This document shows, in pieces, positions 63,080 through 64,000 of a DNA stretch of 64,000 bases. Under the pieces are notes generated by a model. It made no database searches and had not been told where the DNA came from. It worked only from the letters and a program-made list of their open reading frames with translations. The stretch comes from JBDHTQ01 sp039808765. GTDB taxonomy: Bacteria > Pseudomonadota > Alphaproteobacteria > UBA2400. The position numbers and the translations under genes are program-made. Each line of letters starts with the position of its first letter. Positions within the stretch are counted from its first letter, which is position 1. The stretch covers positions 62,001 to 126,000 of the forward strand of contig JBDHTQ010000003.1 of NCBI GenBank assembly GCA_039808765.1. Direction: 5' to 3'.

Positions 63080-64000
63080 ATGAAGATCAAATTTGCTCTG
63101 GCAATGTTGCTTATAATTTTAGCCGGATGTACGTCGTCTCGCGATACTGATGGATCGGGACGTTCAGGCAATTTGGGGGCTTTTAAAGTGGGGAAGCCCT
63201 ATCAGATTTCGGGAAATTGGTACTATCCTCAAGAAAGTTATACATATGATGAAACCGGTATCGCTTCGTGGTATGGTCCCGGATTTCATGGCCAAAAAAC
63301 GGCGAATGGTGAGATTTATCACCAGGGCCAACTGACTGCTGCACACCGCACACTACAAATGCCAAGTTTTGTTCGCGTTACCAATCTAAGTAATGGAAAG
63401 TCTGTGGTTTTACGGGTAAATGATCGTGGCCCGTTTGCGCGCGGTCGAATTATTGATGTGTCCGAGCAAGCGGCAATTCTCTTGGGATTTAAAAACAACG
63501 GAACAGCACGCGTGCGCGTACAGGTTTTGCCTGAGGCCAGCCGACAAATTGCAGCCATGGCTCAGGCCGGTAAAACATGGGATGGTGTGATGCCGACAGA
63601 GGATGGTCAGGCGGCTATCCCAGGATCGCCAACCGCTGTGGCTGCCGCAACCTTGCCCGCGCCCGGTGTTTCAGAATCTGCGCCGCGGCCCTATGAGGTA
63701 AATGGGCAGCCTGTGCCCGCGCATATCATCAATGGTGAATTTTACCCTGATCCCATTGTTGAGCAAAAGCCTGTGCCAGCGACGAGCGCAATTTATATTC
63801 AGGCTGGTGCCTTTAGCCAGCGCGATAATGCTCAGCATCTTGCCGACAGTATCAGCCAATTAAATGGCATGACTGTTTCAGCTTTTGTTGTTGATAAAGA
63901 TGTTAACGGAACGACGTTCCACCGTGTGCGGGTGGGGCCCATCTCTTCAGTAAGTGAAGCGGATAAATTGATTGCGAAGGTTGCCAAAGTTGCACCCGAA
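63080..64000 (+). CDS. rlpA: septal ring lytic transglycosylase RlpA, 3' end off window
   Basis: 307 codons are visible and the frame is open to the window edge. The signal peptide MKIKFALAMLLIILAGCTSS has a lipobox (LAGC), so it is a lipoprotein. The double-psi beta-barrel domain reads ETGIASWYGPGFHGQKTANGEIYHQGQLTAAHRTLQMPSFVRVTNL...VNDRGPFARGRIIDVSEQAA. A C-terminal SPOR domain begins at about residue 236 (IYIQAGAFSQRDNAQHLADSI...FHRVRVGPISS), which directs it to the division site. It is co-transcribed with mltB. Confidence 0.96.
   Translation, partial: MKIKFALAMLLIILAGCTSSRDTDGSGRSGNLGAFKVGKPYQISGNWYYPQESYTYDETGIASWYGPGFHGQKTANGEIYHQGQLTAAHRTLQMPSFVRVTNLSNGKSVVLRVNDRGPFARGRIIDVSEQAAILLGFKNNGTARVRVQVLPEASRQIAAMAQAGKTWDGVMPTEDGQAAIPGSPTAVAAATLPAPGVSESAPRPYEVNGQPVPAHIINGEFYPDPIVEQKPVPATSAIYIQAGAFSQRDNAQHLADSISQLNGMTVSAFVVDKDVNGTTFHRVRVGPISSVSEADKLIAKVAKVAPE

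Overview
The window is a gene-dense stretch of an alphaproteobacterial chromosome of moderate GC. I infer the class from gene order and sites: hfq-hflX; a fliF-fliG-fliH-fliN-flbD block followed by flhA; rluD-rpoH; divergent mutY and DUF721/dsbA-like/smc; ybgC-tolQRA; and a GTTC-N7-GTTC SOS box in front of lexA. Lipid A/Kdo genes show a Gram-negative outer membrane, and phaB suggests polyhydroxybutyrate synthesis. I cannot name the genus; a deep-branching, flagellated, free-living or predatory lineage would fit. There is no prophage, transposase, CRISPR array, rRNA or tRNA that I can see.

Layout. 1-11.6 kb: 5' end of a Kef-type antiporter, an HTH protein, hfq-hflX, a quinone-reductase-like flavoprotein, a SpoU-type rRNA methyltransferase, lexA with its SOS box, a secreted Pro/Ala/Ser-rich protein with a divergent polysaccharide deacetylase, a methyltransferase, motA and yceI. 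11.9-19.6 kb: flagellar basal body, switch, export and FlbD regulator. 19.7-25.4 kb: rsmE, a glutamate-cysteine-ligase-like gene with altered catalytic residues, an amidase-fold-like protein, rluD and rpoH. 25.5-29.7 kb: a frameshifted small gene with an A10 tract, recX, hslO, phaB, a helical protein and a lipoprotein, ending in a tandem palindromic repeat. 29.7-37 kb: a DUF3137-like membrane protein, smc, dsbA-like, DUF721, mutY. 37-41.2 kb: an operon for Kdo transfer and lipid A maturation (waaA, lpxK, lpxL-like). 41.2-52.4 kb (minus): a stress-type membrane pair, a PAS protein, pbpC with a bacterial alpha-2-macroglobulin, and an unusual short alaS. 52.6-57.8 kb: PagL-like deacylase, glycosyltransferase, second copy of the tandem repeat, a membrane EEP-fold protein with altered active site, lpd, a P-loop kinase. 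57.9-64 kb: ybgC-tolQ-tolR-tolA, then an AT-rich orphan gene where tolB-pal would be expected, then mltB and the start of rlpA.

Much of the window serves the envelope: Kdo/lipid A synthesis and remodelling, PBP1C with its macroglobulin partner, the Tol motor, MltB/RlpA and the flagellum. Stress control (LexA/RecX, RpoH/Hsp33, Hfq) is also well represented. The most unusual items are the dispersed tandem repeat with three stem-loops per unit, the C-Ala-less alaS of an atypical subfamily, two proteins that keep an enzyme fold but lose catalytic residues (GshA-like, EEP-like), and the A10-tract frameshift.
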